A stretch of DNA of 64,000 bases, from NCBI GenBank assembly GCA_016742275.1, contig JACVCD010000006.1:124001-188000 (forward strand), written 5' to 3'. Source of the stretch: Gemmatimonadaceae bacterium (lineage in GTDB: Bacteria; Gemmatimonadota; Gemmatimonadetes; Gemmatimonadales; Gemmatimonadaceae). How positions within the stretch are numbered: position 1 is the stretch's first letter; the number at the start of each line of letters is the position of its first letter. Under the pieces are notes generated by a model. The model was not told the DNA's origin. It was given only the letters and a program-made list of their open reading frames with translations, and did no database searches. Shown piece by piece: positions 52,091 through 61,482 of the stretch. The position numbers and the translations under genes are program-made.

Positions 52091-53665
52091 ATGGCCGACG
52101 ACACTCCGCGCCGACACTGGATACATGCCCTGGGCTGGATTGCCGGAGCGGCGCTGTTTCGTGCGGTGCTGTCGGCGCTCGTCCCACTGCTTCCGGACGA
52201 GACGTACTACTGGGAATGGTCCCGGCGACTTGAAGCTGGCTACTTCGACCATCCGCCCGGCGTCGCGTTCCTTATTGCACTAGGGGCGGCGCTCTTTGGA
52301 CCGACCCACGGTGGTGTGCGATTTGGCCCCGTGGTGGCCGCCTATCTCACTCACATCGTTACTGTCGTGGCCGCCTGGCAGTTGGCGGGGCGGGGACTCG
52401 AAGGAGCGCGCAGTGCCAAGCGTGCGGCCATCCTGGTCTCACTGCTGCCGATTGCCACACTCGGTCTGGTGTTGGCCACTCCGGATGCGCTGCTCTTCCT
52501 GAGTACCACGACGGCCTTGCTGGCCGTTGAGCGTGCACTGGCCGCTCCCGTACGCTCACTGCGCGGCACGGGCTGGTGGACACTCGCCGGTGTCGCGCTG
52601 GGTGGTGCGTTTGTGGCCAAGTACACCGCTGTGCTGCTGCCATTCGCACTCGTTGTGGCCTGCGTGGCTCATCCCGCACTGCGGCGCCGATTTGCTGATG
52701 CAGGACCGTGGATGGCGAGTGCGATCGCGCTCGGATTGTTTGCACCAGTGGTGGTGTGGAACTGGTTCAACGACTGGGTGTCGTTTCGCTTTCAGCTGGG
52801 TCATGGATTCAATCCCGCGCACGGCAATCCACTGTTGCGCGAACTCGAGATGGTCGGCGGGCAGATCGGATTGGCATCGCCGATTCTGTTTGTCCTCATG
52901 TCGGTCGTCATTTGGCACGCCCTGCGTGATGGATGGCGCATGCGGCACACGTTGACTGCCACCGATGTGGCTACACGCCGGTTTGCCCTGGCCGTCGTTG
53001 CCGTTGTGCCCCTGCTGTTCTTCGCTGTGAGTGCGTGGCGTCGTCCGGTGGAAGCCAATTGGCCCGCCATGATCTATCCGGCGGCCATCATTCTTCTGGC
53101 GACAGCGCCGGTCACACACGCGCTCGTGCACGGGCACTGGTGGAGGCGCGGTCTCACATTCGCGGGTGCAATTCTTGGCATTGCCGTGCTGCAGGCTGCA
53201 GCACCCGTATTGCCGGTGAAGGCACAAGACGATCCCATCGCGCGCGCCTATGGATGGGACTCACTAGCCACGGCCGTGGATCGTGCGCGTCACGATCCCT
53301 GGCTCGATGGCACGGTGGATCGCTGGGTGGCTGGCAATATCTACCAGGACGCGTCGGAACTGGCCTTTCATCTGCCGGATCACCCCACGGTGTTTTCGCT
53401 CAATCTGGTCGTGCGCACCAATCAGTACGACGTGTGGCGCAACGCCTGGGGACGAGTGCGCCCCGGCGATGGGCTGGTGCTGGCAATCGAGAACAACACC
53501 AAGGGTGATTCGCTCGCCCGGGTGATCGGCACGTGGTTCGATGATACCAAACGCGGGGAGACGGTTGCGCTCAGACGTGGCGACGGCGAAATCACGACGC
53601 GTCAGCTGTGGCTCTATCGCATAGCGCGGGATTTCCCACGCGAAAAACCTCCGTTCGATCCCTGA
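52091..53665 (+). CDS. GT39/ArnT-type membrane glycosyltransferase
   Basis: 524 aa with about 10 membrane helices and a periplasmic C-terminal domain. The first loop has LPDETYYWEWSRRLEAGYFD, with the Asp-Glu pair found in GT-C enzymes (Dol-P-Man mannosyltransferase and ArnT families), and DHPPGVAF follows. They transfer sugar from a polyprenyl-phosphate donor to a lipid or protein. The acceptor is unknown. The dipeptidase gene follows after 19 bases. Confidence 0.88.
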   Translation: MADDTPRRHWIHALGWIAGAALFRAVLSALVPLLPDETYYWEWSRRLEAGYFDHPPGVAFLIALGAALFGPTHGGVRFGPVVAAYLTHIVTVVAAWQLAGRGLEGARSAKRAAILVSLLPIATLGLVLATPDALLFLSTTTALLAVERALAAPVRSLRGTGWWTLAGVALGGAFVAKYTAVLLPFALVVACVAHPALRRRFADAGPWMASAIALGLFAPVVVWNWFNDWVSFRFQLGHGFNPAHGNPLLRELEMVGGQIGLASPILFVLMSVVIWHALRDGWRMRHTLTATDVATRRFALAVVAVVPLLFFAVSAWRRPVEANWPAMIYPAAIILLATAPVTHALVHGHWWRRGLTFAGAILGIAVLQAAAPVLPVKAQDDPIARAYGWDSLATAVDRARHDPWLDGTVDRWVAGNIYQDASELAFHLPDHPTVFSLNLVVRTNQYDVWRNAWGRVRPGDGLVLAIENNTKGDSLARVIGTWFDDTKRGETVALRRGDGEITTRQLWLYRIARDFPREKPPFDP

Positions 53666-53684
53666 TTCGTTCCTGGCTCACTCC

Positions 53685-55076
53685 ATGTCCAGCATTCCTG
53701 CCGATCTCGCCGCGTGGTGCACCGCCAACGAAGCGCGCGCACTCGATGAACTCTGCGCCTGGTTGCGTATCCCCTCGGTGTCGGCGCGCAGCGAACACGC
53801 GGCCGATTGTGCAGATGCCGCGCAGTTTCTTGCAACCGAACTCACGCGGATCGGATTTACAACGTCCATTGAGCCAACACCCGGTCATCCCATCGTCGTC
53901 GGTGAGTGGCGCGCGGCAGGGCCGAATGCTCCCACGCTGTTGATTTACGGGCACTATGATGTGCAGCCCGCTGAACCTCTCGAACTGTGGACGACACCGG
54001 CGTTTGAGCCCACCATTCGCGACGGGCGCCTGTACGCACGCGGGTCAGTCGATGACAAGGGTCAGTTGCATCTGCACATCAAGGCGCTCGAAGCGCACAT
54101 GGCCACGCGTGGCGCATTGCCGTGCAATGTCATTGTGTTGGCGGAAGGGGAGGAAGAAGTTGGCAGTGTGAATCTCGAAGCGTTTCTCGAGCGTGAACGC
54201 GATCGGCTGGCGTGTGATGCCGTGGTGATTTCCGACAGCACCATGTTTGCGCCCGGTATCCCGAGCATTCTTTCGAGTCTGCGCGGCATGGCGTATCTGC
54301 AGATCGATGTGCGCGGCGCCAATGGGGATCTGCACAGTGGCATGTATGGTGGCGCGGTGGTGAATCCGGCCATGGCACTCGCGCGCATCCTCGCCACCAT
54401 GCACGATGAGACGGGGCGTATTGCCATTCCGGGCTTCTACGATGAGGTGCGTCCGTTCCCCGATCATGTGCGCGCGCAGATGCGTGAACTGCCATTCAGC
54501 GATGACGCACTGATGCACGAGGTGGGCGTGTCGGCGCTCGGCGGAGAGCCGGGCTATACCACGCTCGAACGCCTGTGGACACGTCCGACCTGCGAAGTGA
54601 ACGGCTTGCTCTCCGGCTACACGGGTGAGGGTGCCAAGACGGTGCTTCCTGCCGTCAGTATGGCCAAAGTGAGCTTCCGTCTCGTGCCCGATCAGCATCC
54701 GGAGCGCATTGCGGATCTCGTGCGCGCGCATGTGGAGCGTGTCGCGCCAGCGGGCGTCACCGTCACCGTGACGCATTTGCATGGCGGACGGCCATGGCGT
54801 GCAGAACTCAAGGGTCCCATCATCGACGCCGGCAAGGCAGCACTCGAAGCCGCATTCGGACGCGAACCCGTCATCACCGGCGAAGGCGGCAGTATTCCCG
54901 TAGTCGGTGACTTCGAGCGCATTCTTGGCGCACCGGTATTGCTTATGGGCTTCGGGTTGCCGGGCGAAAATGCCCACGCCCCCGACGAATGGATCAGCGT
55001 GGAGAACTACACGCTCGGCATTCGTGCCGGTGCGGTGTTGTACGATGAGTTCGCACGTCGCGCGGCGCGGAGCTAG
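53685..55076 (+). CDS. M20-family dipeptidase/peptidase
   Basis: 463 aa. The zinc ligands and catalytic residues are visible: LLIYGHYDVQPAEP (His, Asp), ARGSVDDKGQL, LAEGEEEVGSVN (catalytic Glu pair) and a late His in GENAHAPDEWIS. A dimerisation domain occupies roughly 190-355. It resembles CNDP-type dipeptidases and is probably a cytoplasmic Xaa-dipeptidase. It ends just before an array of hairpins and repeats. Confidence 0.94.
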   Translation: MSSIPADLAAWCTANEARALDELCAWLRIPSVSARSEHAADCADAAQFLATELTRIGFTTSIEPTPGHPIVVGEWRAAGPNAPTLLIYGHYDVQPAEPLELWTTPAFEPTIRDGRLYARGSVDDKGQLHLHIKALEAHMATRGALPCNVIVLAEGEEEVGSVNLEAFLERERDRLACDAVVISDSTMFAPGIPSILSSLRGMAYLQIDVRGANGDLHSGMYGGAVVNPAMALARILATMHDETGRIAIPGFYDEVRPFPDHVRAQMRELPFSDDALMHEVGVSALGGEPGYTTLERLWTRPTCEVNGLLSGYTGEGAKTVLPAVSMAKVSFRLVPDQHPERIADLVRAHVERVAPAGVTVTVTHLHGGRPWRAELKGPIIDAGKAALEAAFGREPVITGEGGSIPVVGDFERILGAPVLLMGFGLPGENAHAPDEWISVENYTLGIRAGAVLYDEFARRAARS

Positions 55077-55110
55077 ATCGCGGCTTCGCTTGAACTGACC
55101 AACACGGATG

Positions 55111-55177
55111 ACACGGACAAAAAAGGAAACCACAGGATCGATAGCAATTGATCCTGTGGTTTCTCTGTTGTCCGTGT
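55111..55177. terminator. Long nested hairpin, bidirectional terminator
   Basis: Inner arms 55126-55139 and 55150-55163 are perfect over 14 bases. Outer arms 55111-55118 and 55170-55177 pair over 8. A poly-A run (plus strand) lies between the left arms, which reads as a T run on the minus strand. It separates the convergent dipeptidase and PstS-like genes. Confidence 0.8.
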
Positions 55178-55238
55178 TGTCCGTGTTGTCCGCGTGAATC
55201 TGTTAGCGGACCTACCGCGTGAATCAGTTAGCGGACCT
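55167..55238. repeat. Short direct repeats next to the terminator
   Basis: Three consecutive 9-base copies of TTGTCCGTG/TTGTCCGCG begin near 55168. They are followed by two 24-base direct repeats (55190-55213 and 55215-55238) that differ at one base and are separated by one base. All lie in the gap before the PstS-like gene. This is not a CRISPR, as there are no spacers. Confidence 0.75.
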
Positions 55239-55248
55239 GCCAACGGTG

Positions 55249-55677
55249 TTACTTGACGTCAACGACCTTCACACCGGCCGTCGAGGCACCCGCGCTGACG
55301 TAGCCGATCGCGCCGGCGTTCGCCTTCACGTACGCCACCACTTCGTCATCCGACGCCTTGGTTGGCGGTGGCACATCCTTGCCCGAGAAGATCTGCTGCT
55401 GCCAGTACGACTCGACAGCGCCGACAGCGCGGCCAAGCACGCTCTTGGAGAACGCGGCGCGCGCGCTGCTGCTCTTGCCCTGATCCACTGGCTGGGCAGC
55501 CGTACCGTTCGGGAACTTCGCGCTCTGCTTGAGGAACAGCTTGGTCACCACGTCGCCCGACAAGTCTGACACGCTGTTGGCGCTGTTCACGATAACCTTC
55601 ACGTCCTGCGCCGCGGCCGGCGTGCTCACGACACAGAGCACCAGGGTCGCCAGGACGGCGATGAGTTTACGCGTCAT
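55249..55677 (-). CDS. Small PstS-like periplasmic protein (142 aa)
   Basis: 142 aa with a signal peptide (ending TPAAAQ). The mature part resembles one lobe of a phosphate-binding protein: VIVNSANSVSDLSGDVVTKLFL, KSSSARAAFSKSVLGRAVGAVESYW, and AYVKANAGAIGYVSAG. Full PstS is about 320 residues, so this is a single-domain relative, perhaps a binding or signalling protein and not a transporter component. The start is ATG 55677. It follows the porin gene by 10 bases. Confidence 0.8.
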   Translation of the reverse strand: MTRKLIAVLATLVLCVVSTPAAAQDVKVIVNSANSVSDLSGDVVTKLFLKQSAKFPNGTAAQPVDQGKSSSARAAFSKSVLGRAVGAVESYWQQQIFSGKDVPPPTKASDDEVVAYVKANAGAIGYVSAGASTAGVKVVDVK

Positions 55678-55687
55678 GTTCGGATCC

Positions 55688-56845
55688 TCAGAAGCTGAAG
55701 GCGACTGAGACGAGCCCGTAGAACGTCTTCGATGCCGGAGCCAGACGCGCCACAAGGGGCGGCGCTGTGGGCGGAATCACGGACGGTACGGCACGATCGA
55801 ACTGATAACCTTCCACGCGATGGCCTTCGAGCTTGAACGCGATCTGCGCCGACGGCTTGAACGCCACACCAAGTGCGATGTCCTGGTTGAGCGGCAGATC
55901 GATGTTCGGGATCTGCGTGCCAGCAAAGCGCACCACATTGCGGCCATCATTGTACTCGGCCGTCAGCGTCAACTGTTCCGTGGGCGTGATACCAGCCTGC
56001 ACATAGTACGACGCGAAGTCCACGAAGTTCGGCGACTTAGTCTGCTTGAAGGTCGTGTATTCGCCGCGGGCGAACGCCTTCGAGAACACCGCTTCGGCCG
56101 AATAGAGCAGCGTCGTGGTGCGATTGGGGCGCTGCGCTTCCGGCAACGTGGAGCTCGGCGTGCTCATGTAGTTGTTCGCGAACGCACCGACACGCACACC
56201 ATCGATCGGCGTATTGAGCCACACCTGGCCGCCAATCGTGTTTTCGTTGCGCGTGTTCACCACCGATACACCGCTGGCGCTCGGAATCTGTGCGCGCAGA
56301 TCGTAGCCACCACCGAATACCGTCGCGTCGATCTTCCAATCGTTGCCGAGATCAAACGGCTTGCGCACGACGACACCGTCCACGAACTCGAGCGTCTCAC
56401 CGTACACGGCGTTGCCCACGCGGAACAACGGGAGCAGCGTGCCGATGTAGCGGATTTCGTTGAAGATGCCGCGCGGCAGCGGATTGCGGCCGGCCTTGAG
56501 CGACACGCCGTTATCGAAGCGGTGCTCGTAGAACGCCCATACCGGCTCGATGGCAGGTACGATGGCGTTGAGTGGGCTGCTGCCAATCTTGCGATGCAGC
56601 AACTGCGTTACGACACGATCCTTGTCGGAAATCTTGTAACCGAACTGCAGCGCGAGGAGGCGATAGTCGGACGTGCCGTCCTTCGTGATGCCGGTGACCG
56701 GCAGATTGTCAGCCTTGCCGTAGGCGATGGTGGCGGAGCCGTGGACGCTGAGGCGCTCATCCTGAGCCTCGAGGGTCATCGAGAGAGTGGTGCTCGCAAG
56801 GAGCACAGTGGCGGCAATCCGGCCGCCGAAACGCAGCGTGAACAT
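55688..56845 (-). CDS. Outer-membrane porin-like protein
   Basis: 385 aa. The signal peptide ends near MTLEAQD. The body has regular strand-turn-strand pattern (LLALQFGYKISDKDRVVTQL, VSLKAGRNPLPRGIFNEI, IGGQVWLNTPIDGVRVGAF) and a terminal Phe (LVSVAFSF), as in 16- to 18-strand porins. It is co-transcribed with the PstS-like protein downstream, so phosphate or another anion might be its solute. This substrate is inference. Confidence 0.8.
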   Translation of the reverse strand: MFTLRFGGRIAATVLLASTTLSMTLEAQDERLSVHGSATIAYGKADNLPVTGITKDGTSDYRLLALQFGYKISDKDRVVTQLLHRKIGSSPLNAIVPAIEPVWAFYEHRFDNGVSLKAGRNPLPRGIFNEIRYIGTLLPLFRVGNAVYGETLEFVDGVVVRKPFDLGNDWKIDATVFGGGYDLRAQIPSASGVSVVNTRNENTIGGQVWLNTPIDGVRVGAFANNYMSTPSSTLPEAQRPNRTTTLLYSAEAVFSKAFARGEYTTFKQTKSPNFVDFASYYVQAGITPTEQLTLTAEYNDGRNVVRFAGTQIPNIDLPLNQDIALGVAFKPSAQIAFKLEGHRVEGYQFDRAVPSVIPPTAPPLVARLAPASKTFYGLVSVAFSF

Positions 56846-56895
56846 GAAGGAGAAAATCGGATGGGTCCAGCGGAATTACGTCGTTCCACTGTGCA

Positions 56896-56931
56896 AAACG
56901 GGCGGTGGATCCCTGTGAGACCACCGCCCGT
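56896..56931 (-). terminator. Terminator after the chemoreceptor gene
   Basis: Perfect 12-base arms (56896-56907 and 56920-56931), plus outer GTGCAA/TTGCAC pairing. It lies in the gap between the chemoreceptor stop and the porin start on the minus strand. Confidence 0.8.
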
Positions 56932-56954
56932 TGTTGCACATCACCTGCGTCGGA

Positions 56955-59120
56955 TCAGAACGACTCGAGAATGCCGTCGGTGTCCCCGTCTTCATCGAAC
57001 GGGATGAGTGCGGCCGCACTCACCGGGAACACATCGTCGGACTTCTCAGCAGCGGCGACACCGCTGCGGGCCGGTGCGGCGCTACGCGCCGGGGCCGGTC
57101 GACCCGAACCGCGCGTCGCGGTGCGGGAAGTTGCAGGGGCCGTGGCCGCCCGACGCGCCGCCGACGTGACCGCAGGGGCCGACGCCTGATGGCTGATCGA
57201 ACGACCACGGTCGCCCAGTTCGAACTGCGCGGCCAGCTCCTGCATTTCCGCTGACTGCGCCGACAGCTCGGCCGCCGCGCTCGCCGACTCTTCGGCGTTG
57301 GCGGCAGTGCGCTGCGTAAGACCACTGATCTGCGACATCGCGCTGGTGACTTCGGCGAGCTCCTTCTCCTGCTCGACGGCGCCTTCGGCAATGTTGTTCA
57401 TGATGGTGGTGGCGCGGAGCACACCGGTGCGGATCTCTTCGAGACGACGCTTCACGCTCTCGTTGAGCTGCACACCCGTCTCCGCCTTCGCCACCGACTC
57501 TTCGATGAGCGTCGCCGTGTTGCGCGAGGCTTCCGAGGCACGGATGGCGAGGCTGCGCACTTCATCGGCCACGACCGCGAAGCCCTTGCCTGCATCACCG
57601 GCACGCGCCGCTTCAACCGCAGCATTCAGCGCCAGCAGGTTGGTCTGGAACGCGATCTCGTCGATCGTCTTCACGATCTTGGCCGTCGCGTCCGCCGACT
57701 TCTTGATCTCGCCGACTGCGTCAGCAAGAGCCGTCATGCGCTCCACACCCTGCTCGGTAGTCTGCGTGGCCTTGTCCATCGCGGCACGCGCTTCTGCAGC
57801 GTCGGCAGCATTCGCCTTCGTACGCTCGTCCACCACCTTGATGCGGTTCGACACCTGATCGATTGCGCCGGCCTGATCCGCCGCGCCGCTCGCCAGTTCC
57901 TGGCTGCCGTCACCGATCTCACGAGCCGCCGAGTTCACCTGGCTGATAGCCTGCGTCAGCGACGCAAACACTTCCGCGATGTTCTCGAGCGCCGTATTGA
58001 GCGACTCCTTGATCGCGGCATGCTCGCCGACATAGTTGCCCTTCACGCGGGCCGACAGATCACGCGCCGCCACACGGGCCAGTACATCCTTGGCTTCGGT
58101 GATCGGCTCGATGACCGCATCGAGCGTGGAGTTCGTACCCGACACGAGCTCGGCGTATGCACCGCGGAAGTTGTCCGGGTTGCCGCGCTTCGCGAGGTCG
58201 CCATGCTTGGCCGCCTCGATAACTCCATTGATTTCACCAACCACACCCTGCAGCGTGTCCGTCGCGCCATTGATGCTGCGCGAGAGCACGTCGTGTTCGC
58301 TGCGCACTTCAACCTTGGCGCTCAGGTCACCCGTCGCGAGACGATCTGCCGCGCGAGCCACACCGCCGATGTACGACAGCATGCCGCGGAAGGCTTCGGC
58401 GAGGTCGCCGATTTCGTCCTTCGAACGGATGTCCACCTGCAGATCGATCTTGCCGCGGGCGATGTCACGTCCCGTATCGGAGAGCGTGCGCATGGCGCCG
58501 ATTACGCTGTTGAGCGTGCCCCAGGCGAGCACACCGAGTGCGGCCAGAGCAACAACCAGCACCGCCGTGGTCACGTAGAACTGCGTGCTCTGCAAGCCGC
58601 TCGCCGAAGCGAACGCCTTCGTGATGGCAGTATCCTGCTGCGCGATCTGCGTGTTCAACGCGGTCGACAGCGACGCATACTTTTCCTTCACCGACGTCAT
58701 GCCGCCCATGAGATCTTCCATGGAGCCGGTGATCATGCCGGTGCTGGCAGACTTGGCCGCTTCAGCGTAGGAGGTGAAATCCTCGCCGAGCTTGTGCACG
58801 GCGGCGGAATCGGTCACATCGTTCGCGGAGAGCGAGTCATTCACAGCCTTGAACTGCGCAATCAGGGCATCGGCCGCACCAATGGCGCCCGTGTCGCTCG
58901 CGCCAACAGCGTCACGCAATGCACGCTGATACGTCTCGAGTGTCGCCAGCTGGCGACGGCTCTGCTCAAGCGCTGGCGAATAGCCCGTATGAATGGTGGT
59001 CAATTCGGACTGGGCGCGCCGGCCGAGTACCATGGTCGTGCCCAGCGTCACCAGGAAGCCCAGCGCGGCGACAACGGGGAGGGCCAGAATCTTGGCCTTC
59101 AATGTGAGTGATCGAAACAT
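56955..59120 (-). CDS. Methyl-accepting chemotaxis protein with multiple HAMP domains
   Basis: 721 aa. The first membrane helix (about 15-35) is followed by a periplasmic four-helix-bundle-like domain (about 36-190) and a second helix (about 195-220). At least three HAMP-like units then appear (about 220-395). The signalling tip is canonical (EIAFQTNLLALNAAVEAARAG, GKGFAVVADEVRSLA). A Pro/Ala/Arg-rich tail ends in IPFDEDGDTDGILESF. No che genes are nearby, so it is an orphan receptor. The start is ATG 59120, since the earlier in-frame Met would precede the membrane helix by 45 residues. Confidence 0.93.
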   Translation of the reverse strand: MFRSLTLKAKILALPVVAALGFLVTLGTTMVLGRRAQSELTTIHTGYSPALEQSRRQLATLETYQRALRDAVGASDTGAIGAADALIAQFKAVNDSLSANDVTDSAAVHKLGEDFTSYAEAAKSASTGMITGSMEDLMGGMTSVKEKYASLSTALNTQIAQQDTAITKAFASASGLQSTQFYVTTAVLVVALAALGVLAWGTLNSVIGAMRTLSDTGRDIARGKIDLQVDIRSKDEIGDLAEAFRGMLSYIGGVARAADRLATGDLSAKVEVRSEHDVLSRSINGATDTLQGVVGEINGVIEAAKHGDLAKRGNPDNFRGAYAELVSGTNSTLDAVIEPITEAKDVLARVAARDLSARVKGNYVGEHAAIKESLNTALENIAEVFASLTQAISQVNSAAREIGDGSQELASGAADQAGAIDQVSNRIKVVDERTKANAADAAEARAAMDKATQTTEQGVERMTALADAVGEIKKSADATAKIVKTIDEIAFQTNLLALNAAVEAARAGDAGKGFAVVADEVRSLAIRASEASRNTATLIEESVAKAETGVQLNESVKRRLEEIRTGVLRATTIMNNIAEGAVEQEKELAEVTSAMSQISGLTQRTAANAEESASAAAELSAQSAEMQELAAQFELGDRGRSISHQASAPAVTSAARRAATAPATSRTATRGSGRPAPARSAAPARSGVAAAEKSDDVFPVSAAALIPFDEDGDTDGILESF

Positions 59121-59350
59121 GGGGGGTGAGTGCGGAGATCGGTTGCCATCGGTGCGGGCCACTGCCCACACACGCCTCGGTTGCGGGTATCGGAGCGGAT
59201 CCCTCTGCACTTGAGCGTCAATGCGTATTTCCCGGCGAGACCGTCACGCCACCGGCACAAGTATCATTTCTGTGTTAGGCCCATACTGATTTGAAACGGC
59301 CAACATGCCCGGAACCCGGGCAGATCAATCGGACAAGCTGGGTGGAAAAG

Positions 59351-59394
59351 CTGAACCCCCGGCACCGGTCACAAGGACCAGGCCGGGGGTTCAG
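59351..59394 (-). terminator. Terminator after rho
   Basis: Perfect 13-base arms (59351-59363 and 59382-59394). On the minus strand CTTTTCC follows. It lies 22 bases past the rho stop. Confidence 0.85.
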
Positions 59395-59415
59395 AACTAC
59401 CGGAACGACAACGAC

Positions 59416-61482
59416 TCAGAGCCCGTCGAGCAGCGAATCGTTGTTGGTGGTGGCGGCAATGCGTTTGATCAGCCACTCCATGCCGGCCTGCGGCGGCAAC
59501 TGATGCAGACCGCGGCGGAGCAGATGCACCTTATCCAGCTGATCGGGACGATAGAGCTTCTCTTCGCGACGCGTGCCACTGGTGGCGATGTCGAACGCAG
59601 GGAAGATGCGGCGATCGGCCAGCGAACGATCAAGCTTGATCTCGCAATTGCCGGTGCCCTTGAACTCTTCAAAGATCACGTCGTCCATGCGTGAACCGGT
59701 TTCGACGAGTGCCGTGGCAATGATGGTGAGCGATCCACCACCATGCTGCGGGGCAATCATGCGCGCCGAACCAAAGAACGCCTTGGGCTTCTGCATGGCG
59801 GTGGCATCGAGACCACCGGACATGGTGCGACCCGTGCCGCGATCGACCGTGTTGTGGGCACGCGCGAGACGCGTGATGGAGTCCAGCACGATCACCACAT
59901 CCTTTCCGGTCTCCACGAGACGGCGCGCGCGTTCGAGAGTCATCTCGGCCACTTCCACGTGACGCTTGGGCGGCATGTCGAAGCTCGAAGCCACGACTTC
60001 GCCATAACCCCACGTGATCATCTCGCTCACTTCCTCCGGGCGCTCATCTACGAGAAGCACGAGCAGCACGGCCTGCGGATGATTGACCGACACACCTTCG
60101 ACGATGGCCTGCAGCAACGTGGTCTTACCGGCGCGTGCCGGTGCCACGATGAGAGCACGCTGACCGTAGCCAATGGGCGCAATGAGATCGATCGCGCGAC
60201 GCGTGAGTTCGGGGCCGGTCTTGGCCGGACGTCCCGTTTCCAGCGTGAGCTTCCGGTCGGGATAGCTCGCAATCAGTGTGTTGAAGTCGAGACGCTTGTC
60301 GAGAATGACGGGTGAACCATCATTGAGCTGCTGAACCTCGACCACACTGTAGCGACCGCGATGGTCGCGGCCATACGTCACATCGAGCTTGTCGCCACGA
60401 CGCAACTGGTGCAGGCGCACGAGCGCCGGCGAAACAAATGGATCGGTCGGGTCGGGCAGGTAGCTGTTGACGGCGCGGCGGAGGAAGCCGCCATCGCGCG
60501 AGGGGTCGAACCAACCCGACATCGTACCTTCGACCGCGAGAGCCGATGCCGGCGCCCGATCGATTGGACCTTCCGGTGCAGCGCCCTGTTCCGCGCCACC
60601 TTCACGACGGAAACGATTGCGACCCCGCCGTCCATTGCGACGGAAGCCCCGTTCATTGTTGTCGAACCGGTCGTTGCGCTCGCCGCGTTCGGCGCCGCCC
60701 TCAGGTCCCTGACGCTCCGCACCGGCTACACGCTCCGGCCGATGATGACGCTCCGGACGATCTCCAACCGGGCGATCGCCTCCGCGGTCATTTCGATCAT
60801 TGCGGAAGCGGTTGTTGTTATTGTTGCGACCGCGGCGGCGTCCGCCACGCTCACGGCGGTCATTGAAGGGACGCTCTGGTCGATCACCACGTCCTTCGGG
60901 TCGCTCCTGGCGATCCGGGCGTTCGGCGGCCGGACGATCCACCTTGTCGAAGGCGCGATCATAACGATTGCCGCCTTCCAGCTGCTCTCGTGAGATCCGT
61001 TCCGCCGGATCCCAGATTGGTGCCGCCATGGGTTCGCCACGGTTTTCCGGTCGGGGCTCGAAGGCCCGCTCAAACCGCGGATCCAGTGGGCGCTCCGGCC
61101 GCTCGGGGCGGACGTCGGGGCGGACGTCGGGGCGCGGCTCCGGGTGGGACTCGGCTCGCGGTTCAGCCCGCGGCTCTCGCGGCTCGCGCGGCGGACGCGG
61201 CTCACGGACTTCCCGCGCCGGTGCGCTGGTCGCTTCCGGTGCCGATTCAGCATCGGCCTTCGGGCGACGGGGCTGGCGAGGGCGGCGCGGACGTTCCGCA
61301 TCAGGTGCGGACGAGGCGGCGGGAGGTGCTTCGACTGGAGCCTCGGGAGCGGCCTTTGCCGCTTTGGCCGCGGTCTTGCGCGGGGCCCGCTTCACGGGCG
61401 CATCGAGGTATGGATTGTCATCCCCGGCTGTTTCCGGGGCGGGCCGCGTACGAGGGCGGCGGGTCGGCTTCGGTTCGGTCAT
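59416..61482 (-). CDS. rho: Transcription termination factor Rho with long disordered N-terminus
   Basis: 688 aa against about 420 in E. coli. Residues 1 to about 312 are low complexity, rich in Arg, Pro, Glu, Asn and Gly (RERGGRRRGRNNNNNRFRND). The N-terminal helical domain of E. coli Rho is not recognisable. The RNA-binding OB fold is about 315-390 (MSGWFDPSRDGGFLRR, FVSPALVRLHQLRRGD). Walker A APARAGKT lies at 447-454. The catalytic and RNA loops are intact (VLLVDERPEEVSEM, MSGGLDATAMQKPKAFFG, FEEFKGTGN). It ends RNA synthesis at unstructured C-rich sites. Confidence 0.96.
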   Translation of the reverse strand: MTEPKPTRRPRTRPAPETAGDDNPYLDAPVKRAPRKTAAKAAKAAPEAPVEAPPAASSAPDAERPRRPRQPRRPKADAESAPEATSAPAREVREPRPPREPREPRAEPRAESHPEPRPDVRPDVRPERPERPLDPRFERAFEPRPENRGEPMAAPIWDPAERISREQLEGGNRYDRAFDKVDRPAAERPDRQERPEGRGDRPERPFNDRRERGGRRRGRNNNNNRFRNDRNDRGGDRPVGDRPERHHRPERVAGAERQGPEGGAERGERNDRFDNNERGFRRNGRRGRNRFRREGGAEQGAAPEGPIDRAPASALAVEGTMSGWFDPSRDGGFLRRAVNSYLPDPTDPFVSPALVRLHQLRRGDKLDVTYGRDHRGRYSVVEVQQLNDGSPVILDKRLDFNTLIASYPDRKLTLETGRPAKTGPELTRRAIDLIAPIGYGQRALIVAPARAGKTTLLQAIVEGVSVNHPQAVLLVLLVDERPEEVSEMITWGYGEVVASSFDMPPKRHVEVAEMTLERARRLVETGKDVVIVLDSITRLARAHNTVDRGTGRTMSGGLDATAMQKPKAFFGSARMIAPQHGGGSLTIIATALVETGSRMDDVIFEEFKGTGNCEIKLDRSLADRRIFPAFDIATSGTRREEKLYRPDQLDKVHLLRRGLHQLPPQAGMEWLIKRIAATTNNDSLLDGL

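Noticed and set aside
55150-55240. Possible CRISPR-like array
   Set aside because: The repeats are adjacent or one base apart, with no spacers and no cas genes.
55820-57007. 395-codon plus-strand frame
   Set aside because: It is antisense to the porin and spans its terminator. The composition is Arg-rich without motifs.
58020-59111. 363-codon plus-strand frame
   Set aside because: It lies opposite the chemoreceptor, which has a canonical signalling tip.
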